From assembly GCF_040718835.1 (NCBI RefSeq), contig NZ_JBFEFG010000259.1, positions 1 to 64,000 on the forward strand: 64,000 nt of DNA. Direction: 5' to 3'. Within the stretch, counting starts at the first letter, position 1, and each line of letters begins with the position of its first letter. This DNA is from Bremerella sp. JC817. GTDB taxonomy: Bacteria; Planctomycetota; Planctomycetia; Pirellulales; Pirellulaceae. This document shows, one piece after another, positions 35,027 through 44,695 of the stretch. The notes below the pieces were generated by a model. The model did no database searches. It was not told where the DNA came from and was given only the letters and a program-made list of their open reading frames with translations. The translations under genes and the position numbers were made by a program.

Positions 35027-36072
35027 AGCAGTTCCCTCCGCGCGAGACCAACTTCCGGAGACGCGGCGGAACGGGCCGATACAGTGGCCATCTCTTTCCG
35101 GCGAAATGGACGCGGATGTCGCTGGCCAGGACTCCACTCGGTACCGAACCAATCCAGCAACACCGGCAACGTTGCCAACAGCAGGCTGCCCAGACCGATC
35201 GCCAGCATGGCGTACTCACGCATCGTTAAATACTCGAAGGGCTTCGCCTCTGGGACCGCCATGATCGAGCGGGCGAGCGAGGTTTCCAGGTGCTGGCTGT
35301 TTCCATTGTGATAGTGCCCACCCAGGCGAATCGCCGTGTGGTTCAAGGTCGAGACATCTTGGCGCGATTGATGACCATCGATGAAAGTACCAGAAGCGGT
35401 GTCTCCGACTCCCAGCACCAGGATCTGACTGACTGACGGAGGCATCCGCGGCATGCCGGTGGCTGGCACCGTGTCGCCATCGCTGACGATGATGATCGAC
35501 GTGCTGTCGGCCTCCCAGCGGCTGGCCAGCTCGGCCGCTTTTTCCAGCCCTGAAAACAGGTTGGTCTTGCCATTCTGGAAGACCGAGTACATCGGCAGAT
35601 CGTCGAGAATATTACTGATCACTTCGGGATCGGTCGTTTCTTCCACAACGGCAAACGCGTCGGTATAAACGGCAAACACGCTGGTCTTGAAGTTATGGAC
35701 GACGGTTCGCTGAAAGATCGACTCCAGCAATTCTTTGCCCCGGGCTTTACGGGTCTGCTTGCCGTCGACACCGGCATCTGGCAGATCCATGCTCGGAGAG
35801 ACATCCAGCAGCACGATCAGATGTTGCTTTCTTTCGGTTTCGATCAGGCTGTTGCCCCCTGACAAGGGCTCGATCAGCAGCAGCGTTACCAGTCCCCAAG
35901 TCGAGAGAGAAAGCGCCAGCACGCGCAGCGCCGGCGCGGCTTGAGCCCATCGCTGCGGCCGACCGGTCGGACCGAACGCCAGGATTCGAATCTTGTTGAC
36001 CCGTCGCAGGTGAAGCCCTTCGGCCAACGCCACCAACAAGCCGACGCCTAGTGCGGCAAACAAGGCTACCAT
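35023..36072 (-). CDS. VWA-domain membrane protein (BatA/BatB-like)
   Basis: 349 residues from the ATG at 36072. The longer frame upstream is a shadow of the neighbouring gene. An N-terminal transmembrane segment (VALFAALGVGLLVALAEG), then a second (LSTWGLVTLLLIEPL), precede a von Willebrand A domain with MIDAS motif DVSPSMD and later TSIIIVSDGDTVP. The C-terminus has another hydrophobic segment (YAMLAIGLGSLLLATLPVLL). VWA proteins of MoxR operons bind metal and partner proteins at the membrane. It overlaps the upstream VWA gene and the downstream TPR gene. Confidence 0.9.
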   Translation of the reverse strand: MVALFAALGVGLLVALAEGLHLRRVNKIRILAFGPTGRPQRWAQAAPALRVLALSLSTWGLVTLLLIEPLSGGNSLIETERKQHLIVLLDVSPSMDLPDAGVDGKQTRKARGKELLESIFQRTVVHNFKTSVFAVYTDAFAVVEETTDPEVISNILDDLPMYSVFQNGKTNLFSGLEKAAELASRWEADSTSIIIVSDGDTVPATGMPRMPPSVSQILVLGVGDTASGTFIDGHQSRQDVSTLNHTAIRLGGHYHNGNSQHLETSLARSIMAVPEAKPFEYLTMREYAMLAIGLGSLLLATLPVLLDWFGTEWSPGQRHPRPFRRKEMATVSARSAASPEVGLARRELL

Positions 36073-36989
36073 GGGGTGTACCTCCAGCCGAACAGGCTCA
36101 TTTGAAACAGGCCCGAGAGACACAACGCCACCAGGCAGTATGGCTGGAAGTTGTCCAGCGGTTGCCCGACCGTTCGTTCGATCTCCGCCGGTTCCATTTT
36201 GTCGATCTGTTGAAACACTTCGGCCAACGTTTCCGGATCGCCGGGGTGATACACCTCGCCGCCGGTTAACATTGCAATCGTGGCGATCTCGGCCGGAGTG
36301 TCCTCTTCGGCAACGTGAATGTCGTAGACGACGATATTGCTGTCGCGGAGCAACTTGCCAATGGCCTCGGCCTGGCCGTTGGCGAGATCGGCACTTTGGC
36401 CATCCGAGATCAGCACGATCAGGCGATCCCCCTCGGATCGTGCACTGAGCACTTCCTGGCAAGCGAGCAATGCCTTGCCTACTTCCGTGCCCTGGAACCA
36501 GTCCGAGCGATTCGGATTCGAGGGATGCATGAAGGGTGGCGCGCACTTCAGTGCCGACGAATCGGTCGTCAGTGGAACCCAGTGCACCACCGCGTTGCCA
36601 AAGAAGGTTAAGCCGAAGGCGTCCCCCTCTCGGTAATCGAGGAAGCCATTGATCGCTTCCATCGCCTTGTCGTAACGGGTTGCGTCGCCAAACTTGGCGG
36701 TCATGCTGCCGGAGACATCGACGCAAAACTGAATGTTGGTCAGCGATCGCTTCGCTTGCGGTACGCCCATCCGCTGCGGGCCGGCCAAAATCAAGATCAC
36801 CACCGCCAACAGCAGCACCGGCAGCGATTCGACCAGACGCAGCACATTCAGCCAGAAGCGTGACGGAGGTAGCTCGGAGTGATCGAGCGGAAACGCGATT
36901 CTTCCGGTCTGACGTGTCCACACCCAGACCATCAACAGGGCTGGCACGCACAACAGAAACAGCCATAAGGGTGCCGAGAAATTAATCAT
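36066..36989 (-). CDS. VWA-domain membrane protein (BatA-like)
   Basis: 307 residues. N-terminal membrane segments (LWLFLLCVPALLMVWVWT and LPVLLLAVVILILAGPQ) are followed by a VWA domain with MIDAS DVSGSMT, the central TFFGNAVVHWVPLTTDSSAL and LIVLISDGQSADL. A last hydrophobic stretch (YCLVALCLSGLFQMSLF) anchors the C-terminus. This layout matches BatA-type proteins encoded after MoxR ATPases. Its start overlaps the preceding gene (ATGA) and its stop overlaps the next start, so translation is coupled. Confidence 0.92.
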   Translation of the reverse strand: MINFSAPLWLFLLCVPALLMVWVWTRQTGRIAFPLDHSELPPSRFWLNVLRLVESLPVLLLAVVILILAGPQRMGVPQAKRSLTNIQFCVDVSGSMTAKFGDATRYDKAMEAINGFLDYREGDAFGLTFFGNAVVHWVPLTTDSSALKCAPPFMHPSNPNRSDWFQGTEVGKALLACQEVLSARSEGDRLIVLISDGQSADLANGQAEAIGKLLRDSNIVVYDIHVAEEDTPAEIATIAMLTGGEVYHPGDPETLAEVFQQIDKMEPAEIERTVGQPLDNFQPYCLVALCLSGLFQMSLFGWRYTPW

Positions 36990-37858
36990 GATGCTCCCAT
37001 CGCCTCCTTGGCCCCATTTGGCAATGGGGAAGACGCCTCGTCACGTGGCTGCTGATGACGCAGTTGCCGCAATACATCGTCCAAGTCGATCGCTTCCCCC
37101 GCCGGCACATGCAACCACTGCTCTAGCTTCAGCAGCATGGGGCCTGCGTCGGGGTCTTGCTTCAGTGCCACGAACGCTTCCGAGGCACTCTGGTCCGACC
37201 CCTTCAGCCGATACCAGATCGTATAGACGAGCCGTTCGATCTCCGCCTTCTCCGACCCGGTGAGTTCCTCGATCGGTTTGTGGCCGATCTTCTCTTGCAG
37301 CCGGGCCCATGGCGTTTGTATCTGCTGCGGAGCGACCGCTGGGGCTTCCTTCTTTTTGCCAACCCTCAGAATCCATACCAGCCCCGCAATCCAGCCGATC
37401 ACAGCCATCCAGAAGAGGACCGTATACGTCCGAAACCACGAAGTGGCACGAAACAGGATTCCCTGGAGCGAGAGTGATTGATTCTCGGTTAGTTCCGAAG
37501 TCACCTGCACCCACAGCTCCGAAGGTTCGGCGAGCGGTTCCCCTTCAGCCGGGGTCAGGTAATCAATCAGATTGTGCTGGCCTGGCTCGAGCGCATAGTA
37601 CTCGAAGTCGTAGCGAAAGCCCTGGTCGGCTCGCTTGGCGGCAAGGACCCGGACGACAACCGGGGTCATGCTGTTCTCGATCGGCCGAGTTTCGAGCAAC
37701 GGACCGGGTATCTCGACGTCTCGGAGGACGGACGGAATTCCGACGGTCGACGAAGTTGACGCTTCCGGCAACGTCTGGCCATTGGCGGGTCGTTCACGCG
37801 AGCAAAGGAAGCCGACGACCAACAGCAGGAAGACAAGCTGGGGCAAAGTTCGTTTCAT
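36986..37858 (-). CDS. Membrane protein of the MoxR/VWA operon
   Basis: 290 residues from the ATG at 37858. It has a signal peptide (LPQLVFLLLVVGFLCS), a beta-rich extracytoplasmic domain (VVVRVLAAKRADQGFRYDFE), a transmembrane segment (TYTVLFWMAVIGWIAGLVWI) and a helical cytosolic tail with ELTGSEKAEIERLVYTIWYR. The arrangement resembles DUF4381-like proteins in MoxR operons, but I am not certain of the family. It overlaps both neighbours by four bases. Confidence 0.82.
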   Translation of the reverse strand: MKRTLPQLVFLLLVVGFLCSRERPANGQTLPEASTSSTVGIPSVLRDVEIPGPLLETRPIENSMTPVVVRVLAAKRADQGFRYDFEYYALEPGQHNLIDYLTPAEGEPLAEPSELWVQVTSELTENQSLSLQGILFRATSWFRTYTVLFWMAVIGWIAGLVWILRVGKKKEAPAVAPQQIQTPWARLQEKIGHKPIEELTGSEKAEIERLVYTIWYRLKGSDQSASEAFVALKQDPDAGPMLLKLEQWLHVPAGEAIDLDDVLRQLRHQQPRDEASSPLPNGAKEAMGAS

Positions 37859-38721
37859 CGCTGCGCCTTTCCCAGGATGCTGCGGGAAGCGAAGAAGCGC
37901 CTCAGGTTGCGTTCGTACGGCTTGCCGGTATCGATCAGCATGTGGTCGATGCCGCCTCGTTTCATGCTTTGTTCCATCGCGCTTTGCTTGGCGAGCTCTT
38001 GCGTCCCTTTCGCCATATAGAGGTGGCCTGTTTCGACCTCGCGAGCGCGAATGAAGCCAGTTCCTTGCTGACCAACCTCGGCTGGATCGCGGAACTGCAA
38101 GACGCAGACATCGTGGTCTTGCGCCAGCAGGCGAATCGCGCCGACGCAACCAGGATCGTGCAGATCGCTTAGCACGATCACCATCGCCCGGCTGACCAGC
38201 ATCGGGGCCAACTCGGTGATCCGCCGAGTCAGCGAGGTGCTTTCGTCGAAGCGATACTTCTTCAGCTCGTGCGACCACGTCAAGATTTGATCGCGCGACA
38301 ACGACGGACGGATCCGAAGATCGCGGCTGCCGACGGCGATCATACCGACCGGGCTCACGCGATCCAAACAGGCCAAGGCGAGGCCGGTGGCGATGATGAC
38401 CGCATGCCCATACTTGCTGCGCGGCAGCGAACTGACCGTCATCGAGGCTGACGTGTCGATCAGCAAATAGCAAGGCAACGCCTTGGTCGCTTCAAACTGC
38501 TTGACGAACGGCTTGCCGGTTCGGGCCATGACGCGCCAATCGAGCGAGCGAATCGGGTCGCCACTCTGATAAAGCCGCGACTGCACGTATTCGGTGCCGG
38601 ATCCTAAGAACTGGGAAGGATCGGTACCATACGCCAGGTCGTTGGCAAGTCGTTTCGCCGCGACCAGGAAGCGTCTCGAGTCGAGGAACTCGTCGTCCGA
38701 AAGTACTGCATGATGCGTCAT
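37855..38721 (-). CDS. DUF58-family protein of the MoxR operon
   Basis: 288 residues from the ATG at 38721. A TTG further upstream is less likely. DUF58 marks: 'RRFLVAAKRLANDLAYG', 'GSGTEYVQSRLYQSGDPIRS' followed by LDWRVMARTGKPFVKQFE, then a VWA-like part with DTSASMT and VIVLSDLHDPG. DUF58 proteins are encoded next to MoxR ATPases almost universally and probably link the ATPase to VWA proteins. No membrane segment is evident. Confidence 0.92.
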   Translation of the reverse strand: MTHHAVLSDDEFLDSRRFLVAAKRLANDLAYGTDPSQFLGSGTEYVQSRLYQSGDPIRSLDWRVMARTGKPFVKQFEATKALPCYLLIDTSASMTVSSLPRSKYGHAVIIATGLALACLDRVSPVGMIAVGSRDLRIRPSLSRDQILTWSHELKKYRFDESTSLTRRITELAPMLVSRAMVIVLSDLHDPGCVGAIRLLAQDHDVCVLQFRDPAEVGQQGTGFIRAREVETGHLYMAKGTQELAKQSAMEQSMKRGGIDHMLIDTGKPYERNLRRFFASRSILGKAQR

Positions 38722-38804
38722 AAGAATTTCAGCAAGGTCATTCTGGCCGGGGTCTCCGGCGGGATCGGCAAGCAAGGGAGAAGGCAAATCCAGCGCGAAA
38801 CCGA

Positions 38805-39836
38805 CTACTCGGTGACCGCCGAGTTCGATTCCACGGGCAGGTAACCCACTTCACTGAGAATCTGCTCCAGGACCATTTTGCCCGTTAATCCATCTGCCAA
38901 CGCTTCGTACGTGAGCCGAATACGATGCAGCAGCACGTCGTCGGCCAACGCATACAAATCTTCCGGAGTTACATAATCACGACCATGAATCAAGGCACGC
39001 GCTCGCGAAGCTTTAATCAGCGAGATGCCGGCACGAGGGCTCGCTCCCAGTTCCAGGGCTGGGTGGCGGCGCGACTTCTCGACGATCGCCGCAATGTGTT
39101 CGATGAACGTGTCGCTGACATACACATCGTGAACGGCCTGCATCGCGGCGATGAGATCCTCGAGATCGCCGACCGGTTCATTTTCGAGAACGTCGAACTC
39201 GGTCTTGGCGATCGCTCCGGCACCTTCGCGGCGGATCCCCAGGTTCGCATTCCGGCGAAGAACAATGATTTCTTCCTCCGGGGTCGGGTAACGCAGACGA
39301 TGGCAAAGCATGAAACGATCGAGCTGCGCTTCGGGAAGCTCGAAGGTTCCGGCTTGCTCCACCGGGTTCTGCGTGGCGATTACCAGAAACGGAGCGGGCA
39401 GCGAGAAGTTCTCGCCCCCCAGGGTCACCTTGCGTTCCTGCATCGCTTCAAGCAGGGCCGACTGAACTTTCGGCGCGGCGCGATTGATTTCGTCCGCCAA
39501 CATCAGGTTCGTAAAGATCGGGCCCTTCTGGACTTTGAACTCTTGCGAACGTTGATCGAGAATCTCGGAGCCGAGAATGTCGGAAGGGAGCAAGTCGATC
39601 GTGAACTGCACGCGCGAGAAGTCGAGCGAGATCGACTTCGAAAGCACCGACACCAGCAGCGTCTTCGCCAGTCCAGGAACCCCTTGCAGCAGAAGATGCC
39701 CCGAAGAGAGCAGGGCGATCAGCAGACGTTCGACAACGATATCTTGACCAACAACAACCGTGCCGATGCGAGCGCGGACCTGGGAGATGTATTCCGCGGT
39801 GCGAGTCACCGAGGAAGTGGGCGGATCATGAGACAT
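38805..39836 (-). CDS. MoxR-family AAA+ ATPase
   Basis: 343 residues from the ATG at 39836, 84 bp before the DUF58 gene. AAA_3 features in order: VVGQDIVVERLLIALLSSGH, Walker A GVPGLAKTLL, Walker B LMLADEINRAAPKVQSALLE, sensor ATQNPVEQAGTFELPEAQLD, and the C-terminal lid (LGASPRAGISLIKASRARAL). MoxR ATPases act as chaperones that activate or assemble metal- or envelope-linked partner proteins, here the VWA proteins downstream. It is the first gene of a seven-gene minus-strand operon. Confidence 0.95.
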   Translation of the reverse strand: MSHDPPTSSVTRTAEYISQVRARIGTVVVGQDIVVERLLIALLSSGHLLLQGVPGLAKTLLVSVLSKSISLDFSRVQFTIDLLPSDILGSEILDQRSQEFKVQKGPIFTNLMLADEINRAAPKVQSALLEAMQERKVTLGGENFSLPAPFLVIATQNPVEQAGTFELPEAQLDRFMLCHRLRYPTPEEEIIVLRRNANLGIRREGAGAIAKTEFDVLENEPVGDLEDLIAAMQAVHDVYVSDTFIEHIAAIVEKSRRHPALELGASPRAGISLIKASRARALIHGRDYVTPEDLYALADDVLLHRIRLTYEALADGLTGKMVLEQILSEVGYLPVESNSAVTE

Positions 39837-40482
39837 GAGAAACCTTGTCAGTGGACGGAGGCCGTTCCGATGCGTTGGAAAAATAAGCGTATTTATCAGC
39901 GTTTTATTGAATACACACTTCCAAGGTTCGATCTCGATGGAGCGTGCAGTTGCCTGATTAAAACGGCAATCGTCATGCCTTACGACCACCACGTCTTGCC
40001 CTGGCAGAGTTTGGTTCTCCTTCGATGAACGCGGTACGTTGTTTCCAGGTAAGCACTTGAGGTGGGTACGAACCGCTCGAGGGCCCGCTGTTTCCTGCCG
40101 TAAGAATCTTCGCGGTAATGTCTTGGTTTCAGAAATGTGCGCGCGGTGCCAGGTGGACTCGCCTACCAAACAGACGGCCATGCCGGAAAAAGTGGCAGCG
40201 TCCGCTGCGCTTCCCCAGCAAGATGCGCGGCTCGTCGATGCGGCGGTCGTTCGCCAACGGCCCGACCAGGAGAGCAGGGGATGGAAGCGGCTACGTCTTT
40301 CAGGGGGCGAATCGAGAGAGCCCGAAGCGAGAAGATTGCGACCACCAAGACGAGTCGACGGAAAGAAAACAAGCCCTGGAAGGGAGACTGTATCGGATCA
40401 ACGAGGCAAGTCGATCGATGATGTCAGTCACCCTAGCAGGGCTTGTGTGCATTCAAGGCAAGCGGATGAACGGGCGAAACGC
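39837..40482 (+). other. Intergenic region upstream of the MoxR operon
   Basis: About 645 bp. Plus-strand frames here are arginine-rich shadows without a ribosome-binding site. It should hold the promoter of the moxR operon, but no convincing -35/-10 pair stands out. Confidence 0.5.
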
Positions 40483-40926
40483 CTACTGCGGTTTGCCTGG
40501 TAACGAGACCCCCACTTCCTCGATGACGATCGGCGGCAATTCATTGCTGCCTGATTCGATGGTGACCTCCATCAACGGTTTGTCGATGCGGCGATACTTG
40601 CCTTTCAGCCGGTCCGCCGAGGTTTGCTTGTCGGGCCATTCCAGCGTCACCGCATATTCCCCCACCGGGCATCCATCGTTGTACTTATAGGTCGACACCA
40701 GGAAGCTACCATCGGCATCGGCCAAACCAAAGGGGGTCGACTTGCGAAGATCGACCGGCTCGCCATGTTTATGAAGTCGAACGATCGCGCCATCCGCAGG
40801 CTGACCATTGACCGAGATCGTTCCGTGCACTGTATTGAGCGGTGCCTTCCACGAATCGGTCCCGCATCCAGCCGCGAACAGCAGCATTGCCAGGCCAAAC
40901 GCTGGCCACGTTGTTTTCGTTTGCAT
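40483..40926 (-). CDS. Small lipoprotein with carboxypeptidase-regulatory-like domain
   Basis: 147 residues. Lipoprotein signal (GLAMLLFAAGC) with Cys near residue 21, then a beta-sandwich of the carboxypeptidase regulatory type: TVHGTISVNGQPADGAIVRL, ADADGSFLVSTYKYNDGCPV, GEYAVTLEWPD. Such proteins commonly follow DUF1559 genes in planctomycetes, as here (30 bp downstream of it), and sit on the envelope. Function unknown. Confidence 0.9.
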   Translation of the reverse strand: MQTKTTWPAFGLAMLLFAAGCGTDSWKAPLNTVHGTISVNGQPADGAIVRLHKHGEPVDLRKSTPFGLADADGSFLVSTYKYNDGCPVGEYAVTLEWPDKQTSADRLKGKYRRIDKPLMEVTIESGSNELPPIVIEEVGVSLPGKPQ

Positions 40927-40956
40927 ATCTCTTCGTTCCTGGCCTGAAGCCCAACC

Positions 40957-41901
40957 CTATTGGATGTAACCGCTTTCGATCATGTCGCCATTGTCCGACG
41001 AGACGATCGCTTTAAAGACATCTGGCGAGACATACTCTGGCAGAAAGTGAACACTGCCATCGCACATCAAAACACCAACGCCCCCGGGGTGGAACGAATA
41101 AGGCCACGCATGCATGTTGGTCTGATTGATATTGCCCCCCGTAAAGTCGACCCGCGTAGGAATGCCGCCCGTCGGATCGGTCGGGTTCGGGGTGAACGTG
41201 GCGTAGGTCGACATAAGCTGTCCACAGCAAACCGCACCGGTGCCGGTCCACGCTTCGGTATCTTCACCCCACGCCCAGTCTGAACCGTGATAGTCGTAGT
41301 TCGGATACCACGACAAACGCTGACCTTGAATCCACACGTGGGCCCGGCCTCCCGATTCGATCTGCAGCATCGTATTGCTCAGGCCATCGGTAATCTTGCC
41401 AAAAGGTCTTTTGCCAGACTGAAGTGCGAAGTTATACCGGGCGTAGTGGATCGAAGGAGAAAAAAGCAACTCGCCCCAGGGGCTCCCGCCGGAAAAGGCA
41501 TAGTCGGAGGTCTGCACGCCGGTCTCGATGGTGGGGACGCCTGATTCGGGTGCACTGGGGCATTGGAACGTATCGGGCATCATGGTCAGCAGGGCGACGT
41601 TGGTTCCATCGTCGTAGGCCAAACCAGGGTCATACATTTCGGACAGAGCATCTTCCTCGATGTACGGCAGAACCGCACGGTTCGCGTTGATCGACAGCGG
41701 AAGCGTATTGAACGAGTCGTGATAGTTGTGGGTCGCCAGTCCAAACTGTTTCATGTTATTGATGCACGCGATCCGTCGCGCAGCTTCGCGGGCCTGTTGA
41801 ACTGCCGGCAACAGGAGGGCGATCAACACCCCAATGATGGCAATCACCACCAACAGCTCCACAAGCGTAAAACCTTTTCTCCGCAACCATGTCGAGGGCA
41901 T
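40957..41901 (-). CDS. DUF1559 protein with prepilin-type N-terminus
   Basis: 314 residues. The N-terminus is a type IV pilin-like signal ([20 protein letters not shown], processing after Gly) followed by [20 protein letters not shown]. The DUF1559 body ends in the characteristic [20 protein letters not shown]. These proteins are hugely expanded in Planctomycetes and are the strongest taxonomic marker in this window. They are thought to form pilus-like or envelope structures. Operon with the small lipoprotein 30 bp downstream. Confidence 0.96.
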   Translation of the reverse strand: MPSTWLRRKGFTLVELLVVIAIIGVLIALLLPAVQQAREAARRIACINNMKQFGLATHNYHDSFNTLPLSINANRAVLPYIEEDALSEMYDPGLAYDDGTNVALLTMMPDTFQCPSAPESGVPTIETGVQTSDYAFSGGSPWGELLFSPSIHYARYNFALQSGKRPFGKITDGLSNTMLQIESGGRAHVWIQGQRLSWYPNYDYHGSDWAWGEDTEAWTGTGAVCCGQLMSTYATFTPNPTDPTGGIPTRVDFTGGNINQTNMHAWPYSFHPGGVGVLMCDGSVHFLPEYVSPDVFKAIVSSDNGDMIESGYIQ

Positions 41902-42205
41902 CGATGTCTCTCCCGAAAGACGAAATCAAATAAATTGCACCAATGCTTTGTTGATTCGCATGTGCTGTTCCTCGTGGATGCCAAATGACTTATGGGACCT
42001 TTTCCAGAAATCGAAAACAATCGCGTAACTCACTACATGATCGAGAGTTGCGAAGCAACGCGTTCCCCCGTCTCAGAAGCTGAAACCGAGCGAGCCGGCT
42101 GAAAACTATCAGAAATCTCGCGCGGGCCGATGGCGGCGCGTGCCAATCGGCAGCGCGTTTTGCTTAAATTCGCGACAAGCTTGCCACGTAACTAGACGCT
42201 CTGCC
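41902..42205 (+). other. Intergenic region, no supported gene
   Basis: About 300 bp holding the leader of the DUF1559 gene and the 3' flank of the AraC gene. No clear gene or terminator stem with a T run recognised. Confidence 0.5.
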
Positions 42206-43267
42206 TCAGTTCCCTCGCAAGCGGTAGGCTCTGGGTGAAACGCCGACCTGTCGCCGAAACTCTTGCGAGAAGTGCGAATGCAACGAGAAGCCGCACTGGG
42301 TGGCAACGTCGGCAATCGCCACGTCGTCGCCACGGAGCAACTGCTTGGCATGCTCGATCCGCAGGGTCAACAGATACTGCTTGATGGTGACCCCTGTCGA
42401 ATTATGAAACAGCCGCGAGAGATAGTTGGGGTTCACTTCCGCGATCTCGGCCAGGCGATCTCGTTTGACGTTCGTCTTGAAGTGGGCATGCAGATACTCG
42501 ATTGCCCGCGTGACCGCCGCCGGGCGAAGTTGGTCGTCGGTTGAAATCGGCTTCGAGGCGGCGCCGGCCAGCACCAGCAAACGCTGCAGCACGGCGTCGA
42601 AAGCATCCTGGACTTCCCAGTCATTCTCTGGTTCGTGCCGTCGTCGACAAGCACGCAGGACGCCGCCGATGAGAATTCCCAAACCTTCGTCGTGATGACT
42701 CTGTTGCGAAAGGTGTTCCAGCGAAACCTGGCGGCCGCCGGAAAGCACTTCCAGCCGCGCCATCAGTTCTGGATACTCCAGGTTCAGCGATTGCGAATGA
42801 AACGGGCCATGCCCTTGAAGATGCTGAACATCGCAATTCCGAAACATCAGCAAGGTACCAGGCACATTCGGCCGAACGAATCGCTTGCCGACGACCTCGC
42901 ATTCAATCGGCCGTTCCGCCCAGCTGTTCTTCAGGACCGAGATCGAGTACCGATTGGCTGAATGGCAACCTGCCTCCGCCACAATATGCTCGCGAACCTC
43001 CAGCGAACTACCAGCAACATAATGGTGCTCGCAACGCATGAAGCGATCTCGAACCCAGCCAGGGGCATCATGGTACCAGCGCCAATCGGTCACCTTGCTG
43101 AGCACCTGCTTCTTAGCGCGATAAAGCCCTTCGAATATGTGAGGTTGCTCTCCCATGCTTGTTTTCGCTTTGTGGAGGTCGGCGCAAGTGAAACGAACAA
43201 CGCATCCAGCCCTGCGGTTCACGATCTCTCGAAGATCCGTCAGGGTTTCGAGGGTTGGGTTCCCCAT
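42206..43267 (-). CDS. AraC-family transcriptional regulator
   Basis: 353 residues from the ATG at 43267. A start at 43156 (MGEQPHIFEGLYRAKK) is an alternative, since neither has a good Shine-Dalgarno. The C-terminus has two helix-turn-helix motifs: LAEIAEVNPNYLSRLFHNST and AIADVATQCGFSLHSHFSQE, then FRRQVGVSPRAYR. The N-terminal part is a cupin-like sensor region (YSISVLKNSWAERPIECEV). It probably responds to a small molecule such as a sugar. The regulon is not evident from neighbours. Confidence 0.92.
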   Translation of the reverse strand: MGNPTLETLTDLREIVNRRAGCVVRFTCADLHKAKTSMGEQPHIFEGLYRAKKQVLSKVTDWRWYHDAPGWVRDRFMRCEHHYVAGSSLEVREHIVAEAGCHSANRYSISVLKNSWAERPIECEVVGKRFVRPNVPGTLLMFRNCDVQHLQGHGPFHSQSLNLEYPELMARLEVLSGGRQVSLEHLSQQSHHDEGLGILIGGVLRACRRRHEPENDWEVQDAFDAVLQRLLVLAGAASKPISTDDQLRPAAVTRAIEYLHAHFKTNVKRDRLAEIAEVNPNYLSRLFHNSTGVTIKQYLLTLRIEHAKQLLRGDDVAIADVATQCGFSLHSHFSQEFRRQVGVSPRAYRLRGN

Positions 43268-43523
43268 TCCCGACGAAGAGAAAGCGTGCCTTGCAAAGTT
43301 CGCGCTCAGAACGAGCCAAACTTAGAAAACCGGCCTGGGTGCCTGGAAGAAGCCTCTTCCGGCTTCCTTCCGAGTTTATAAACTAGCCAAAGAGTGGCAA
43401 TAGAGCAAACTCATCGTACCGAAAGCCGCGGCACCCCTACGCCTCGGACCGGAGCCGCTGCCCCCAAAGGTGTCACGACTCCGGCCTTTGGCAGGAGAGA
43501 AATACCTACTGGTAATTGCCGGA

Positions 43524-44342
43524 TCACTTTTTACGGATCGGTAGTTCCACTTCGTAGTAGCGCGATTGGGACGCGACCTGTGGGCTGTTATAACCGAGCA
43601 GGCGTAGTTTGCCGGCTCGCTCGTATTCGGAACCCTCGCGAGCCAACCACTTTTCCAGTCGCTGCTCAACTTCCGCCAGTTTCGCGCGGTCGCTTTCTCC
43701 TTTGAGACCGATGCAGACCGTCGTCATCGCGGGAACATCCTCGACTTTCACGCCACCCATCTTCTTACCAACTTCGCCAAGCTTTGGGTCCCCGTACAGA
43801 AACGCCATGTCGACCTGTTCGAGTGATTTGTCTTCGCTCGACTGATAGGTCATTTCGACCGGGGCGGTCATTTCAATCCGATTGACCGTGATGTGGGCCA
43901 GCAGTTTGAAGAAGCCGGAATCTCTCTGCGATTCCGTCCTGGCCAGGCGATACGCCGGATAATGCTTCACCCGGATCTCGCCAACCGGTGTCGGTTCGGG
44001 AAACCCCTCAGGCAAGTCAGCCTCGTGCTTCATTTCAAACGAGAGAATGTCGTACGACTGGCGAAGCGCTTTCTCGAGCGTCTCGACGTTGTCGGCTGCC
44101 TGAAGTTTTTCGGCGATCAGAACATTATTAGGGCACTTCTCTTGGACGGCCTTGGCGACGCGTTGGTAGCTCTCTAGCCGAGCTTCCGCCGATTGGTCTT
44201 TCGCCTGCGTCAACGCGTCGGAAATCATTTTCGCGGCCTCGACATGTGTCGGGGGATCTCCCTCTTCCACCTCCCGCGCGGTTACCGAGCCTACCAAACA
44301 GATAAGGGAAGTCAGCGCGAGTACGATCTGCAAACGCATCAT
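43524..44342 (-). CDS. SOUL heme-binding family protein
   Basis: 272 residues, with GGAGAG before the ATG at 44342. Signal peptide (LQIVLALTSLICLVGSVTA), a helical region, then the SOUL domain: VGEIRVKHYPAYRLARTESQ, GFFKLLAHITVNRIEMTAPV, EMTYQ, VDMAFLYGD and VPAMTTVCIGLKGESDRAKL. SOUL proteins bind heme or hydrophobic ligands. A signal peptide implies a periplasmic form. Apparently a single-gene unit. Confidence 0.92.
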   Translation of the reverse strand: MMRLQIVLALTSLICLVGSVTAREVEEGDPPTHVEAAKMISDALTQAKDQSAEARLESYQRVAKAVQEKCPNNVLIAEKLQAADNVETLEKALRQSYDILSFEMKHEADLPEGFPEPTPVGEIRVKHYPAYRLARTESQRDSGFFKLLAHITVNRIEMTAPVEMTYQSSEDKSLEQVDMAFLYGDPKLGEVGKKMGGVKVEDVPAMTTVCIGLKGESDRAKLAEVEQRLEKWLAREGSEYERAGKLRLLGYNSPQVASQSRYYEVELPIRKK

Positions 44343-44695
44343 GATTTAGTCTCTCCTAAAAGAAGTTGCTTCCATCCGGGACATCGTTGGTTGATTGTTC
44401 CCGGCAGGTCGCGTCTGGAAAACCGAAAAATTGTGGCCTGCCCAACAGGTGCCCCCGAAGATTGAGCTTCATTTCTCCCAATTCATTCGACAAGGGAACG
44501 CCGACAGATTCATTTTCTCGGAAACCGGGCGTCTTATCCACGATTTTTGGAAACAACGCGACTCGAACGATTTTTTCGAATCCGCCACGCGAATCGGTAC
44601 GAATACGAACGTGAACAGACTGAAATGGTCGACCTGAATTGCTTTCCGGCCGGAAGCATCCGAACGAAACTTTTAGTGAATACAGGAAAATGACT
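44343..44695 (+). other. Intergenic region upstream of the fasciclin gene
   Basis: About 350 bp between divergent genes. It contains two GGAAAC-type motifs (near 44519 and 44546) that could serve as ECF -35 elements, but I cannot pair either with a confident -10. No gene supported. Confidence 0.4.

Noticed and set aside
35023..36966. 647-residue reading frame covering both VWA genes
   Set aside because: Its first 298 codons are an out-of-frame shadow of the upstream VWA gene. The real start is the ATG at 36072.
39837..40482. Long frames upstream of the MoxR operon
   Set aside because: Both strands give Arg/Ser/Pro-rich shuffled peptides without ribosome-binding sites. Treated as non-coding.
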